Source: Tenericutes bacterium 4572_104
GTDB lineage: Bacteria > Bacillota_I > Bacilli_A > Izemoplasmatales > UBA5603
Direction: 5' to 3'
Assembly: GCA_002084435.1 (NCBI GenBank)
Contig: NBLG01000004.1
Coordinates: forward strand, 1 to 64,000
DNA: 64,000 nucleotides
In this document: positions 18,498 to 27,042 of the stretch, in pieces
Layout: each line of letters starts with the position of its first letter
Position numbering within the stretch: position 1 is the first letter of the stretch
The notes under the pieces: model-generated
Seen by the model: only the letters and a program-made list of their open reading frames with translations
Databases searched by the model: none
Told to the model about the DNA's origin: nothing
Position numbers and translations under genes: made by a program

Positions 18498-21425
18498 ATG
18501 GCGAAAAAAAATATGCCTGGTCAATTCAATAATTTCAAACGTTATGAAGATAAAATAAACTCTTCTTCTGACAAAGAACTAAAATTATTTGAAGATTTTT
18601 ACCAACAAATAAAAGGCCATGCATTGAAACACAAACAAATTACTTTAAATAACCTTCATGAAACTGAAAAATCACTATCTAACCTTAAGAAAAAAGCTGA
18701 TCAATTAAAAGATAGTGTATTTTACCATGAAGAAACTGTAATTGTTGATCGCCAAGCAATAATCTCTAAAACTGAAGAAAAAATACATAAAGAAAACTTA
18801 AATATTCTCCACTATGAATTCAATCAAGCTGGAGAACGCATTGATTCATTAGACTATTTAAATAAAGCATTAATACAAATAAAATATAATTTTTTTGACA
18901 AATTCAAAGACTATTATACTAATCAAATCTTAGATTATAACGACCTCTATGTTTTCTATCAAGATAAAGCTAAACAATTTGATGATATTATGAATCGTTA
19001 TAATAAAAAAATTCTCAATGATTTTCAAAAACTAGATGATAAAATTACGGAAATGGATAACCAAATTTCTTTATTAATATTACAAAAAAATTCAAAATTA
19101 AATAAAATTAACTCCTTCTACTTAAAAGAAATGCAGAATTATTTAGATAATGAATCTACTTTTTCTATTGAAGAAGACTTAAATTCTGAATCTACTAAAA
19201 AGATGATTTCTAATAAGCTTAAACAGTTGGATTTATTTAAACAACATCTATCTATTCAAGAAGAAAAAGTTAAAAAGATTCTTCAAGAAGAATATAGGGA
19301 TTTATATGAAAAAACCTTATTTAGATTATTAAAGAAAAAAGGCAATGAGTTGTATGATGAAGTTGACTTCTTCTTTCGTCCTATTGATTTTATTCAAATA
19401 TTTAAAAAGGACATCATTGAAGCTGAAGAAAAAGGCTTTGTTACTTTAAAATATTTAATTAAAAAATATAATAGTTCGCTTCACTACAAAACCCAAATAG
19501 CTAAATGTGAGAAACATGCAAATAATATTACTAAGAGTTTATATAAAGTTAAAAAACAAATATATCTTGAATTTCAAAAAGAATCACAGGATTTAATCTT
19601 CCAATTAGAAAAATATTATAAATTATTTATTGAGTTATTAAAGATAGATCCTTTCTTAGCGCAAATAATAGGTGATAATTCAACTAAAATTATAAAAGAT
19701 GAAATTAATTTTTTATCTATTTTACAAATGAATAAAGAACAACAAATTAATGTTAATTTTGATATTAAGACTTTAAAACTAAAACAACAGATTAACGAAA
19801 TAGAGTCAGAACTCGCATATGAAAGCGAAAAATTAATGCTTTTACAAGACATTGATATCTTGAATACCTTGCGTGATATTCAATTGTTTTTCGCTGAAAA
19901 CCAGGGTAATTCTGCTTTAATTTTTAATTCTTTAACAAAAGAAAAGTATAATATTGAAAAATTAGAAAAAGCAATAAACTATCATATGCAACATCTAGTT
20001 AAAGAAAGCAATTTAAACCGCAAGTTTTTATCTATAATCACACAAATTCTTGAGTCGTTTATTAGAGAAAATGAGACTCATAATATAAGAATAGTAGATG
20101 CAGCGAGCGAAATTAAATTGGCTTTAAAGAAATTTGATATTTTAGCTCTTCATTATAATACTTTATATGAAAATGAAAAAAGGTTTTTAGTTTTGCAATA
20201 CTCTCGTGTTGCGGAAGAAACTAAAATCAATAACGAATTCATACTCACGACTTTCGAAAATCAAATGCGATTTGCAAATGAACAAATATCTCTCGCAGAT
20301 GACGAATATAAACTCAGAGTTGAATCCATTATGAGAACATTTGATGAAGAAAAAAATTATTATATAGACATAGTTAAAAATCAAATAAAAATATATCAAG
20401 ACAAAAAGAAAATAATACTTGATGAATATCAAGCAAAGTTATACTATGATTCTTATATGTTACAAATGATTGATAATTCAAAACAAAAGCGTAGTCTTGA
20501 AAAACAAATCACTAAAAATAAAAATATCAATAATGATTTAATTAAAATTATCGATAAACAAATTGAAAATGATGCTGTAATAACTGACGCAAGAAAAAGG
20601 CTTGATGATTTGAATAAACATTTAAATGAAGCCCTATCAGAAGCGGAAACAATAAGACAAGACACAATTAATGAAATGACAGAACTTTATACCGAGGCTA
20701 AAGACCATTTTGAAGTATTAAAACCTTATTTAGAAAATAAAGTTAATATTTTAGACCCAACCTTTTATAAATCTTTAGAGAGAATTAAGAAAAAGAATTC
20801 ACTTAGAATAAAAAAAGCTGAAAAGGAATTAGATGCTTCTACTAAAAAATTAATAGATGAATTTAGAGTCATTTATTTCGAAGAACAGCCTGAAATTAAT
20901 AAAGATCTTTATCTTTCTCAGATTGAACAATTTCAAGAAGAGCGCGATCTATTAGAAAAAGAATACGCAAATAACATTGAAAAAACTGAATTGATGTATC
21001 AAACTAAAATTCTTAAATTAGAAAAAGATAAAAAGACAATTTTAAACAATATTAACAATCAAAAAAACAGTGTTATTAGTAAATCAAAAAAGGAAATTGA
21101 ACAAAAGCAGGTTGATTTAAATACCTTAGATAAGCATTATAGAGTTAATTGTGAAAAACAAAAATCTTCGTTCCACAATGCTATTTTGAATTTAAAAAAA
21201 GAATACAATCAATCAATTATTCAAAATGAAAAATATTACAGTAAATTAAGTTTAGCTTTCGATGAAATTTTAAAAACATATTATCCTTATTTAAAAGTTG
21301 CGAAAAATAATAAAATAATTAAACAGATTGTTAAAAATAGCGAAAAAAGAATGAACTATGAAAAGAGTAAGAAGATTAAAGAACTAAAAAGGAATAGTAA
21401 ATTACCTAATTATTTCAGTCAATAA
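18498..21425 (+). CDS. giant coiled-coil protein 2 (975 residues)
   Basis: This is a second all-helical coiled-coil protein with no recognisable family, signal peptide or membrane segment. It starts MAKKNMPGQFNNFKRYED after a strong AAGGAGG. Long heptad tracts cover most of its length. The C-terminal 40 residues are strongly basic (SEKRMNYEKSKKIKELKRNSK), which could bind nucleic acid or an acidic surface. Length, composition and the MAKK start resemble its operon partner, suggesting two subunits of one filament or scaffold or an old duplication; no alignable domain was evident by eye. The operon ends at a bidirectional terminator. Confidence 0.85.
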   Translation: MAKKNMPGQFNNFKRYEDKINSSSDKELKLFEDFYQQIKGHALKHKQITLNNLHETEKSLSNLKKKADQLKDSVFYHEETVIVDRQAIISKTEEKIHKENLNILHYEFNQAGERIDSLDYLNKALIQIKYNFFDKFKDYYTNQILDYNDLYVFYQDKAKQFDDIMNRYNKKILNDFQKLDDKITEMDNQISLLILQKNSKLNKINSFYLKEMQNYLDNESTFSIEEDLNSESTKKMISNKLKQLDLFKQHLSIQEEKVKKILQEEYRDLYEKTLFRLLKKKGNELYDEVDFFFRPIDFIQIFKKDIIEAEEKGFVTLKYLIKKYNSSLHYKTQIAKCEKHANNITKSLYKVKKQIYLEFQKESQDLIFQLEKYYKLFIELLKIDPFLAQIIGDNSTKIIKDEINFLSILQMNKEQQINVNFDIKTLKLKQQINEIESELAYESEKLMLLQDIDILNTLRDIQLFFAENQGNSALIFNSLTKEKYNIEKLEKAINYHMQHLVKESNLNRKFLSIITQILESFIRENETHNIRIVDAASEIKLALKKFDILALHYNTLYENEKRFLVLQYSRVAEETKINNEFILTTFENQMRFANEQISLADDEYKLRVESIMRTFDEEKNYYIDIVKNQIKIYQDKKKIILDEYQAKLYYDSYMLQMIDNSKQKRSLEKQITKNKNINNDLIKIIDKQIENDAVITDARKRLDDLNKHLNEALSEAETIRQDTINEMTELYTEAKDHFEVLKPYLENKVNILDPTFYKSLERIKKKNSLRIKKAEKELDASTKKLIDEFRVIYFEEQPEINKDLYLSQIEQFQEERDLLEKEYANNIEKTELMYQTKILKLEKDKKTILNNINNQKNSVISKSKKEIEQKQVDLNTLDKHYRVNCEKQKSSFHNAILNLKKEYNQSIIQNEKYYSKLSLAFDEILKTYYPYLKVAKNNKIIKQIVKNSEKRMNYEKSKKIKELKRNSKLPNYFSQ

Positions 21426-21457
21426 AAAACTCAGTTAAATAATAACTGAGTTTTTTT
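21424..21457. terminator. bidirectional terminator between the coiled-coil operon and deoB
   Basis: ACTCAGTTA (21429-21437) pairs perfectly with TAACTGAGT (21443-21451), flanked by an A run and a T run. It can stop both convergent transcripts. Confidence 0.9.
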
Positions 21458-21469
21458 ATACAATAATAT

Positions 21470-22648
21470 TTATTCTAACATTTTAAAATAACTCGTGCCG
21501 TATTCTAAACCTTTTAGATTAAAATTTTCTAGGATAGTCGCCCCAATATTAGCGAATGTATCACCTACTGGCAAAAACTTACCATTGAAATCATGGGCAT
21601 AAATAAACAATGGAATGTATTCTCTAGTGTGATCAGTTCCATGGAAAGTTGGATCATTTCCATGGTCAGCTGTAATCATTAAAAGATCATCATGATTCAA
21701 ATTATCAATTAAAACTTTTAGATCCCTATCAAATTCTTCCATGGCATTTTTATAGCCTTCAGGATTTCTTCGATGTCCATATTTCGCATCAAAATCAACT
21801 AGATTAATAAAGCAAAGTCCAGTGAAATCTTTTTTAGTTAGTTTAGTTGTGATTTCCATACCATCATGGTTAGATTTAATTCCATAATGGTCAGTTATTC
21901 CTGAACCATTAAAGATATCACGGATTTTACCTACGGAAATTACATCGAATTTTTGTTTTTCTAAGATATTTAAGGCTGTTATTCCTGTCGGGCTTAACGC
22001 ATAGTCATGTCTATTTGGAGTTCTTTCAAAACCATCTTTGGGATTGCCTAGATATGGTCTTGCGATAATTCTTCCTACTCTCCATTTTTCATCTAAGGTT
22101 AATTCTCTTACTTTATGACAAATATCATAAAGTTCTTCTAGAGGAATTACTTCTTCATGTGCCGCTATTTGTAATACAGAATCTGCACTAGTGTAAACAA
22201 TTAAATCTCCAGTTTCCATTTGATGAGGTCCTAATTCTTTAATTATTTCCGTTCCAGAAGCTGCTTTGTTTCCAACAACTTTTCTACCTGATAATTCTTC
22301 AATCTTCTTAATTAAATCATCAGGGAATCCAGTTTCTGTAAATGTTTTAAATGGCTTGCTGGTTTTAATCCCCATTATCTCCCAATGACCTGTCATTGTA
22401 TCTTTACCATTAGATAATTCAGCTAATTTTGTCGTATTAGCTCTTGGATGTTTAACAGGAGGTACTCCTAAAATATCAGTTAAATTACCATAACCAAATG
22501 TCTCTAAAGTAGGTAAGTGAACCCCACCTGTAGCTTTAGCTAAGTTTCCAATAGTATTAGCTCCTACATCATTAAATTTATCAGCATCAGGTAATTCTCC
22601 GACACCAACTGAATCAATTACTATTAAAAATATTCTCTTAAATTTCAT
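21470..22648 (-). CDS. deoB: phosphopentomutase
   Basis: DeoB interconverts (deoxy)ribose-1-phosphate and 5-phosphate, linking DeoD to DeoC. The 392-residue protein is an alkaline phosphatase-fold enzyme. It has the N-terminal metal aspartate and VIDSVGVGELPDA, the phosphothreonine region KDTMTGHWE, and distal metal ligands in NLVDFDAKYGHRR and ITADHGNDPT. The ATG at 22648 is used because AAGGA lies 7 nt upstream inside the end of xerD; the open frame continues further but overlaps xerD. The xerD-deoB order matches Bacillus. Confidence 0.96.
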   Translation of the reverse strand: MKFKRIFLIVIDSVGVGELPDADKFNDVGANTIGNLAKATGGVHLPTLETFGYGNLTDILGVPPVKHPRANTTKLAELSNGKDTMTGHWEIMGIKTSKPFKTFTETGFPDDLIKKIEELSGRKVVGNKAASGTEIIKELGPHQMETGDLIVYTSADSVLQIAAHEEVIPLEELYDICHKVRELTLDEKWRVGRIIARPYLGNPKDGFERTPNRHDYALSPTGITALNILEKQKFDVISVGKIRDIFNGSGITDHYGIKSNHDGMEITTKLTKKDFTGLCFINLVDFDAKYGHRRNPEGYKNAMEEFDRDLKVLIDNLNHDDLLMITADHGNDPTFHGTDHTREYIPLFIYAHDFNGKFLPVGDTFANIGATILENFNLKGLEYGTSYFKMLE

Positions 22649-22649
22649 A

Positions 22650-23558
22650 TTATTCCTTCTTTCCTTGGGCACGCGGATGTTTTGCATCATATTCTTTTTG
22701 GATGATTTTTTTACTAACATGCGTATAAATTTCTGTAGTCATAATATCTTCATGCCCTAATAATTCTTGTACACTTCTAAGACTAGCCCCATTTTCTAAA
22801 AGATGAGTTGCGAATGAATGTCTCAAAGTATGAGGAGACATTTTTTTGTGAATATTGGCTTTTCTAGCAATGTTTTGTATTATTTTATAAAAGCCTATAC
22901 GGCTTAATTTATTACCATTTTTATTTAAAAATACAATGTCGCTATCTTTAGGATTTAATTTAGTTCTTCCATCAATTAGATATTTTCTAATTGCGTATAT
23001 TGATTCTTCTCCTAATGGTACAATTCTTTCTTTATTTCCCTTACCCGTTATATTAACTAAGTTCATATTTAGATGCAAATCAGATAGTTTTAAATCGAGC
23101 AATTCAGAAACTCTAAGCCCTGAGCCGTATGTTAATTCTACCATAGCTCTATTCCTTAAATCAAGTGGTTTGCCCAAACCATTACTTGCGTCTATAAAAC
23201 GTTCTATTTCTTCTATATTTAAAACTGTGGGTAGGTTTTTAGATGTCTTAGGTTTTTTTACCTTTTCAACCACATCATGACTTACTATTTTTTCTGATAG
23301 TAAATATTTGTGAAATGAATGAATTGATGATATCTTTCTTGTTATTGTTTTAGTACTAATCTTTTTTCTTGAAAGTGATCTGATAAAGTTATCAATATGT
23401 TTTTTTTCAATCATATTGATATTCTTAATTTTATAGTTTTTTTCAATAAAATCAAGATACTCTAATAAATCTCTCTCATAAGAAACAATTGTATTTTTTG
23501 AAAGATTTTTTGTTATTTTTAAATAATATATATATTCCTTTAAATTAACTCTTAACAT
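22650..23558 (-). CDS. xerD: site-specific tyrosine recombinase XerD
   Basis: This 302-residue integrase-family protein has all catalytic residues: R149 (SGLRVSE), K173, H243 and R246 (HTLRHSF), H269 (LLGHED) and nucleophile Y278 (EIYTHVS). The N-terminal SAM-like domain spans about 1-95. Xer recombinases resolve chromosome dimers at dif. Being single-copy here and adjacent to deoB, as in Bacillus (ripX-drm), XerD is the better call than a mobile-element integrase. Its stop lies one base before the deoB start. Confidence 0.93.
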   Translation of the reverse strand: MLRVNLKEYIYYLKITKNLSKNTIVSYERDLLEYLDFIEKNYKIKNINMIEKKHIDNFIRSLSRKKISTKTITRKISSIHSFHKYLLSEKIVSHDVVEKVKKPKTSKNLPTVLNIEEIERFIDASNGLGKPLDLRNRAMVELTYGSGLRVSELLDLKLSDLHLNMNLVNITGKGNKERIVPLGEESIYAIRKYLIDGRTKLNPKDSDIVFLNKNGNKLSRIGFYKIIQNIARKANIHKKMSPHTLRHSFATHLLENGASLRSVQELLGHEDIMTTEIYTHVSKKIIQKEYDAKHPRAQGKKE

Positions 23559-23566
23559 TATATCAC

Positions 23567-24676
23567 CTATATTATTTCTAAATATACTTGGTTAGATAAT
23601 AGAACACCTTTTTCAGTAAAATGTAAATAATTATCTTCAAGTACTAATAGATTAGAACCTAAAAATTTCTTTAATCCTGGAAAGCGTTCAAAGATATTTA
23701 TATTAAATCTTTCTTTAAATTCTAATATATCAATCCCCTTTAATTTCCGAAGACCCATCAAAACAAATTCTACATCTAAAACACATGGCTCTTCTTCTAA
23801 ATAATATTTTCTATTAAAAACGGAATTAAAGTAATCAGTAATCCTATTAGGATTAATATATCTACGATTATTATAAAATGAAGATGCATTTAATCCTATT
23901 CCAATATACTCTTCTAAATCCCAATAAATCATATTATGTTTTGAATATAAATTGTTTCTTGCAAAATTAGAGAATTCATAGTGAACATATCCCTGCTTTT
24001 TTAATTCCCCGTTTATATATATGGCATAATCAGCGATTAAATCATCATCTAGAGGTTTTATTATATTTTTACTTATATTATACCCAAGTATTGTATTATC
24101 TTCAATTATCAAAGAATAATATGATATATGCGGGGGTTTATATTTTTCAATAAATTGGATATCTTTTTTTAAGGATTCAATAGTTTGATAAGGAAATCCA
24201 TAGATAAAATCTAAGTTATAATTTGTAATACTAGATTCTTGAATAACTTCAATAGCTTTTATAATATCTTCTCTTTTATGGTTTCTACTTAATACTATAC
24301 AACCTTTATCAGATAATGTTTGAACACCGACACTGATTCTATTAACGCCATATTTATAAAATAAATCCAATAAATTAATATTAATATCATTTGGATTTGT
24401 CTCTATTGAAAACTCTTCAATTAAAGAAACATCAATTGCATTATTTATCTCTACTAATAGTTTTTCTAAAAGGTTAATTTCTAAACTACTAGGAGTTCCT
24501 CCACCAATATAGATAGTCTTTAAATCTTTGTAATATTCTTTATAATGCCTTAATTCTTGAATTAAAGCATTAATGTATTTTTCTTTTATTTCCTTATTCG
24601 CAACCATTTTTGTAAAATCACAATAAGAACAAATTTGATCACAAAAAGGTATATGAATATACAGTCCCTTTATCAT
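23567..24676 (-). CDS. hemW: radical SAM protein HemW (HemN-like, heme chaperone family)
   Basis: The 369-residue protein begins KGLYIHIPFCDQICSYCDF. The radical SAM cysteines are C12, C16 and C19, and F21 replaces the fourth cysteine that true HemN coproporphyrinogen oxidases have. This marks it as HemW, a heme-binding chaperone, and not a heme biosynthesis enzyme. IYIGGGTPS and SVGVQTLSD (SAM-binding regions) follow. It is the first gene of hemW-xerD-deoB. Annotation as coproporphyrinogen oxidase would be an overcall. Confidence 0.9.
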   Translation of the reverse strand: MIKGLYIHIPFCDQICSYCDFTKMVANKEIKEKYINALIQELRHYKEYYKDLKTIYIGGGTPSSLEINLLEKLLVEINNAIDVSLIEEFSIETNPNDININLLDLFYKYGVNRISVGVQTLSDKGCIVLSRNHKREDIIKAIEVIQESSITNYNLDFIYGFPYQTIESLKKDIQFIEKYKPPHISYYSLIIEDNTILGYNISKNIIKPLDDDLIADYAIYINGELKKQGYVHYEFSNFARNNLYSKHNMIYWDLEEYIGIGLNASSFYNNRRYINPNRITDYFNSVFNRKYYLEEEPCVLDVEFVLMGLRKLKGIDILEFKERFNINIFERFPGLKKFLGSNLLVLEDNYLHFTEKGVLLSNQVYLEII

Positions 24677-24687
24677 TTTATCACCAG

Positions 24688-24705
24688 TATTATGTTAACA
24701 TAATA
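24688..24705. promoter_or_regulatory. 18-bp perfect palindrome upstream of hemW
   Basis: TATTATGTTAACATAATA is a perfect palindrome 12 bases upstream of the hemW start codon, across its ribosome-site region. It may be an operator for the hemW-xerD-deoB unit. I cannot name the regulator; AT-richness raises the chance of coincidence. Confidence 0.5.
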
Positions 24706-24753
24706 TTTAAAATAATGATATATAATATTTGTAAATTAATCATCATGGAGAAG

Positions 24754-24790
24754 AAAAACAGGTACTATTCATTAAAAATAGCACCTGTTT
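24754..24790 (-). terminator. rho-independent terminator after lepA
   Basis: A 14-bp stem, AAACAGGTGCTATT with AATAGTACCTGTTT (one G-T wobble), is followed by TTCTTC on the minus strand. It separates lepA from hemW. Confidence 0.75.
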
Positions 24791-24818
24791 AGTTAATAAT
24801 TTTATTTAGTTTTACAAT

Positions 24819-26633
24819 TTATTCTTCATCTGAATCAAGAGATAAAACAGACATGAAAGCAGCTTGTGGTATTTCTACTGAACCAACTAATTTCATTCTT
24901 TTTTTACCTTTTTTCTGCTTTTCTAATAGTTTTTTCTTTCTTGAAACATCGCCACCATAACATTTAGCTAAAACATCTTTTCTTAATGCTTTAATATTAG
25001 TTCTAGCTATTACTTTTGAACCAATAGCAGCTTGTACTGGAATTTCAAAAAGTTGTCGCGGAATAATTTTCTTTAATTTTTGGCATATTTTCAATCCTCT
25101 TTGATATGCAAAATCTTTATGTACTAAAAAGGCTAAGGCATCTACTGCTTCTCCATTTAATAAAATATCAATTTTAACTAAATCAGATTTTCTATGTTCA
25201 ATTACATGGTAATCAAGTGAAGCATAGCCTTTAGAACCTGATTTTAAACGATTAAAGAAATCATATATTATTTCTGATAATGGTAGTTCATAAACGAGTT
25301 CAACTCTCATATCAGAAATATATTTCATATCCTTGAATATTCCTCTTTTATACTGACAAAGCCCCATGATATTACCCACATATTCATTTGGAGTTAAAAT
25401 AGTAGCTAATACATAAGGTTCTTCAATATAAGCCACAGCTTGATTTTTAGGCATTTTTGCTGGATTATCAATCTCTAATACTTCGCCAGATTGAAGATGA
25501 ACTAAATAGTTTACTGATGGAGCTGTAGTAATAATATTTTGTTGGAATTCTCTTTCTAGGCGCTCTTGAAATATCTCAAGATGCAACATACCTAAGAACC
25601 CTATTCTAAATCCAAAGCCTAAAGCATTTGAGGTTTCTGGTTCATAGTTTAATGATGCATCATTTAACTTCATCTTTTCAATTGCATCCTTTAAATCCAA
25701 ATAATCATCTGCGTCAACTGGATAAACTCCTGAATAAACCATTGAGGTTAATTTTCGATACCCTGGCAATGGCTCTTTAGCTGGATTCGAAGGTTTTGTA
25801 ATAGTATCTCCAACATGTACTTTTTCTATCTCTTTGATTGTTGCGAAGAGCCAACCAACATCGCCTGTTTCAAGTTTTTCTCTTGAATGTTCTTTTGGTA
25901 AGTATACACCTAAATCACTAACTTCAAATACACCTTTAGTGGCCATCATTTCAATTTTATCACCTTTTTGTATTGACCCATTAACTATTCTAATTAAAGG
26001 AATAACACCCCTATAGCTATCATAAAAAGAATCAAAAATTAAAGCTTGAAGTGGAGCTTTGTTGTCTCCACTAGGAGCGGGTATTCTATCTACTACTGCT
26101 TCTAATATTTCTCTTATACCTTCTCCAGTTTTAGCAGATGCAAGTAAACAATCTTCTCTAGGAATACCTATTGTTTCTTCAATATCTTTTAAACAATTTT
26201 CAATATCTGCGCTCTCTAGGTCAATTTTATTTATTACAGGAATGATTTCTAGATTATTATCAAGTGCTAGATAAACATTAGCTATGGTTTGCGCTTCAAT
26301 ACCTTGAGTCGCATCCACAACTAAAATAGCCCCTTCGCAAGCAGCGAGCGACCTTGACACTTCATAAGTAAAATCGACATGCCCTGGAGTATCTATTAAA
26401 TGAAAAATATATTCTTCACCATCATTTGCTTGGTATTTCAATTCAACTGAATTTAATTTTATTGTGATTCCTCTTTCTCTTTCAAGATCCATAGAATCTA
26501 AAAATTGAGATTTCATTTCTCTTTCTGATACAGAATGAGTCAATTCTAAAATTCTATCAGCTAAAGTACTTTTTCCATGATCTATATGAGCTATAATTGA
26601 GAAATTGCGAATTCTTTTTTGTTTATCTTGCAT
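24819..26633 (-). CDS. lepA: elongation factor 4 (LepA)
   Basis: LepA is a ribosomal GTPase that back-translocates or remodels stalled ribosomes. The 604-residue protein has G1 AHIDHGKST (15-23), the switch [17 protein letters not shown], and NKID. The family-specific C-terminal domain includes [20 protein letters not shown] and [22 protein letters not shown] precedes the ATG at 26633. The rnpB terminator ends about 20 bases upstream of the start, leaving no room for a separate promoter, so lepA may depend on read-through or on a promoter within rnpB. Confidence 0.97.
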   Translation of the reverse strand: MQDKQKRIRNFSIIAHIDHGKSTLADRILELTHSVSEREMKSQFLDSMDLERERGITIKLNSVELKYQANDGEEYIFHLIDTPGHVDFTYEVSRSLAACEGAILVVDATQGIEAQTIANVYLALDNNLEIIPVINKIDLESADIENCLKDIEETIGIPREDCLLASAKTGEGIREILEAVVDRIPAPSGDNKAPLQALIFDSFYDSYRGVIPLIRIVNGSIQKGDKIEMMATKGVFEVSDLGVYLPKEHSREKLETGDVGWLFATIKEIEKVHVGDTITKPSNPAKEPLPGYRKLTSMVYSGVYPVDADDYLDLKDAIEKMKLNDASLNYEPETSNALGFGFRIGFLGMLHLEIFQERLEREFQQNIITTAPSVNYLVHLQSGEVLEIDNPAKMPKNQAVAYIEEPYVLATILTPNEYVGNIMGLCQYKRGIFKDMKYISDMRVELVYELPLSEIIYDFFNRLKSGSKGYASLDYHVIEHRKSDLVKIDILLNGEAVDALAFLVHKDFAYQRGLKICQKLKKIIPRQLFEIPVQAAIGSKVIARTNIKALRKDVLAKCYGGDVSRKKKLLEKQKKGKKRMKLVGSVEIPQAAFMSVLSLDSDEE

Positions 26634-26652
26634 TTTATCACCTCTAAGTTTT

Positions 26653-26682
26653 AAAAAAAGCATATCAATAATATGCTTTTTT
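26653..26682 (-). terminator. rho-independent terminator of rnpB
   Basis: AAGCATAT and ATATGCTT form an 8-bp stem around a 5-base loop, followed by seven T on the minus strand, directly after the RNase P RNA 3' end. Confidence 0.85.
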
Positions 26683-26684
26683 AA

Positions 26685-27030
26685 ACCAAGTTATCTATAA
26701 GCCATGTTCTGTAGCTTTAAAAAAGCCGGTAATCATTTATCTACGGTATAACCGTCAGTTGCTCGATTCATTTCTCTTACAACCGTGCCCCTACCATAAT
26801 TTGGGTTTCTAGCTTGAGGGGTTTACCCGTTTCACACATATATATTCTATATGTATCGTCACTGTTGCACTTTACAAATACTCTGGCCTTTTACATCCAT
26901 TTCTTCGCCGTCACCACTATTGTGGTGCCTAAACTTATTTTTTCGTTTAGCACAAACACTACAAGCATCTCAGCTTGTGCTAGCATGGACTTTCCTAACG
27001 CCTAAGCGCTCGATTACCCGATAACTTGGT
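26685..27030 (-). ncRNA. rnpB: RNase P RNA (B-type)
   Basis: The minus strand has the RNase P core landmarks. These are terminal pairing ACCAAGTTATC at the 5' end with GATAACTTGGT at the 3' end, AGGAAAGTCCATGCT near the 5' end, GAAACCCAAAT and GGTAGGGGCAC in the middle, and ACAGAACATGGCTTATAG near the 3' end. At about 346 nt it has the normal length. With the protein subunit it removes tRNA 5' leaders. It lies between pnp and lepA. Confidence 0.96.
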
Positions 27031-27036
27031 ACTTAT

Positions 27037-27042
27037 ATTATA
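27037..27042 (-). promoter_or_regulatory. -10 box of rnpB
   Basis: TATAAT lies 7 bases upstream of the rnpB 5' end, just after the pnp stop. The matching -35 would fall within the last pnp codons and is weak. Confidence 0.55.

Noticed and set aside
22936..23280. 114-codon open frame on the plus strand
   Set aside because: It lies opposite the xerD catalytic region and has no family features.
23567..24676. Oxygen-independent coproporphyrinogen oxidase (HemN)
   Set aside because: The fourth motif cysteine is replaced by phenylalanine, the mark of HemW.
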